A stretch of 5,189 nt of DNA from Eubacterium sp. TM05-53 (GTDB taxonomy: Bacteria; Bacillota_I; Bacilli_A; Erysipelotrichales; Erysipelotrichaceae). Where the stretch lies: NCBI RefSeq assembly GCF_003436425.1, contig NZ_QSPK01000001.1, positions 57,397 to 62,585 on the forward strand. The letters are read 5' to 3'. The notes beneath the pieces are model-generated. The model worked only from the letters and a program-made list of their open reading frames with translations. It was not told the DNA's origin and ran no database searches. Below, piece by piece: positions 5,172 to 5,189 of this stretch; positions within the stretch are counted from its first letter, which is position 1; each line of letters begins with the position of its first letter. Both the position numbers and the translations under genes were made by a program.

Positions 5172-5189
5172 ATTTCGTTGACTGCCCAT

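Noticed and set aside
5172..5189. Another tRNA at the right edge
   Set aside because: Only 18 bases are present and they show no CCA end or T-arm on the minus strand.

Overview
The window reads as chromosomal DNA from a low-GC member of the Bacillota. The signs are AT-rich intergenic DNA, strong GAGG-type ribosome binding sites, a TTG start, a Bacillus YfmM-like ABC-F protein, and a tRNA-Cys/tRNA-Leu pair with genome-encoded CCA ends. The genus cannot be fixed from this sequence. Erysipelotrichaceae-like or clostridial relatives are a guess.

Left part (1-1250, plus strand): the C-terminal two thirds or so of a TnpB-family RNA-guided nuclease, cut by the window edge. All three RuvC acidic residues are present, but the usual four-cysteine zinc finger between RuvC-II and RuvC-III is not. 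The ~220 bases after it fold into a chain of hairpins and a 9-bp long-range helix. This is what an omega RNA (right-end RNA) of an IS200/IS605-type element should look like, so this is probably the right end of a mobile element.

Middle (1277-2217, plus strand): a TTG-started gene for a membrane permease of the putative heavy-metal/manganese exporter type (ArsP_2-like). It has two matching IPxC half-sites, a very acidic cytosolic loop and a CPCC cluster. It ends in a terminator whose stem contains the stop codon.

Minus-strand block (4306 down to 2250): a YfmM-like ABC-F ATPase with its own terminator, then a 73-residue single-pass membrane protein. Directly after that comes a degenerate second copy of the small gene. 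Its start overlaps the first copy's stop (TAATG), and a GAA-to-TAA change disrupts it. This broken tandem duplicate is the clearest unexpected finding.

Right part (4303-5189, minus strand): a frameshifted gene remnant just upstream of the ABC-F gene, about 450 bases of further decayed DNA with coding-like pieces, and then a tRNA-Cys(GCA)-tRNA-Leu(TAA) operon with a terminator. The picture is of stable housekeeping genes (ABC-F, tRNAs) separated by eroding accessory DNA, with a transposon end beside a metal transporter.
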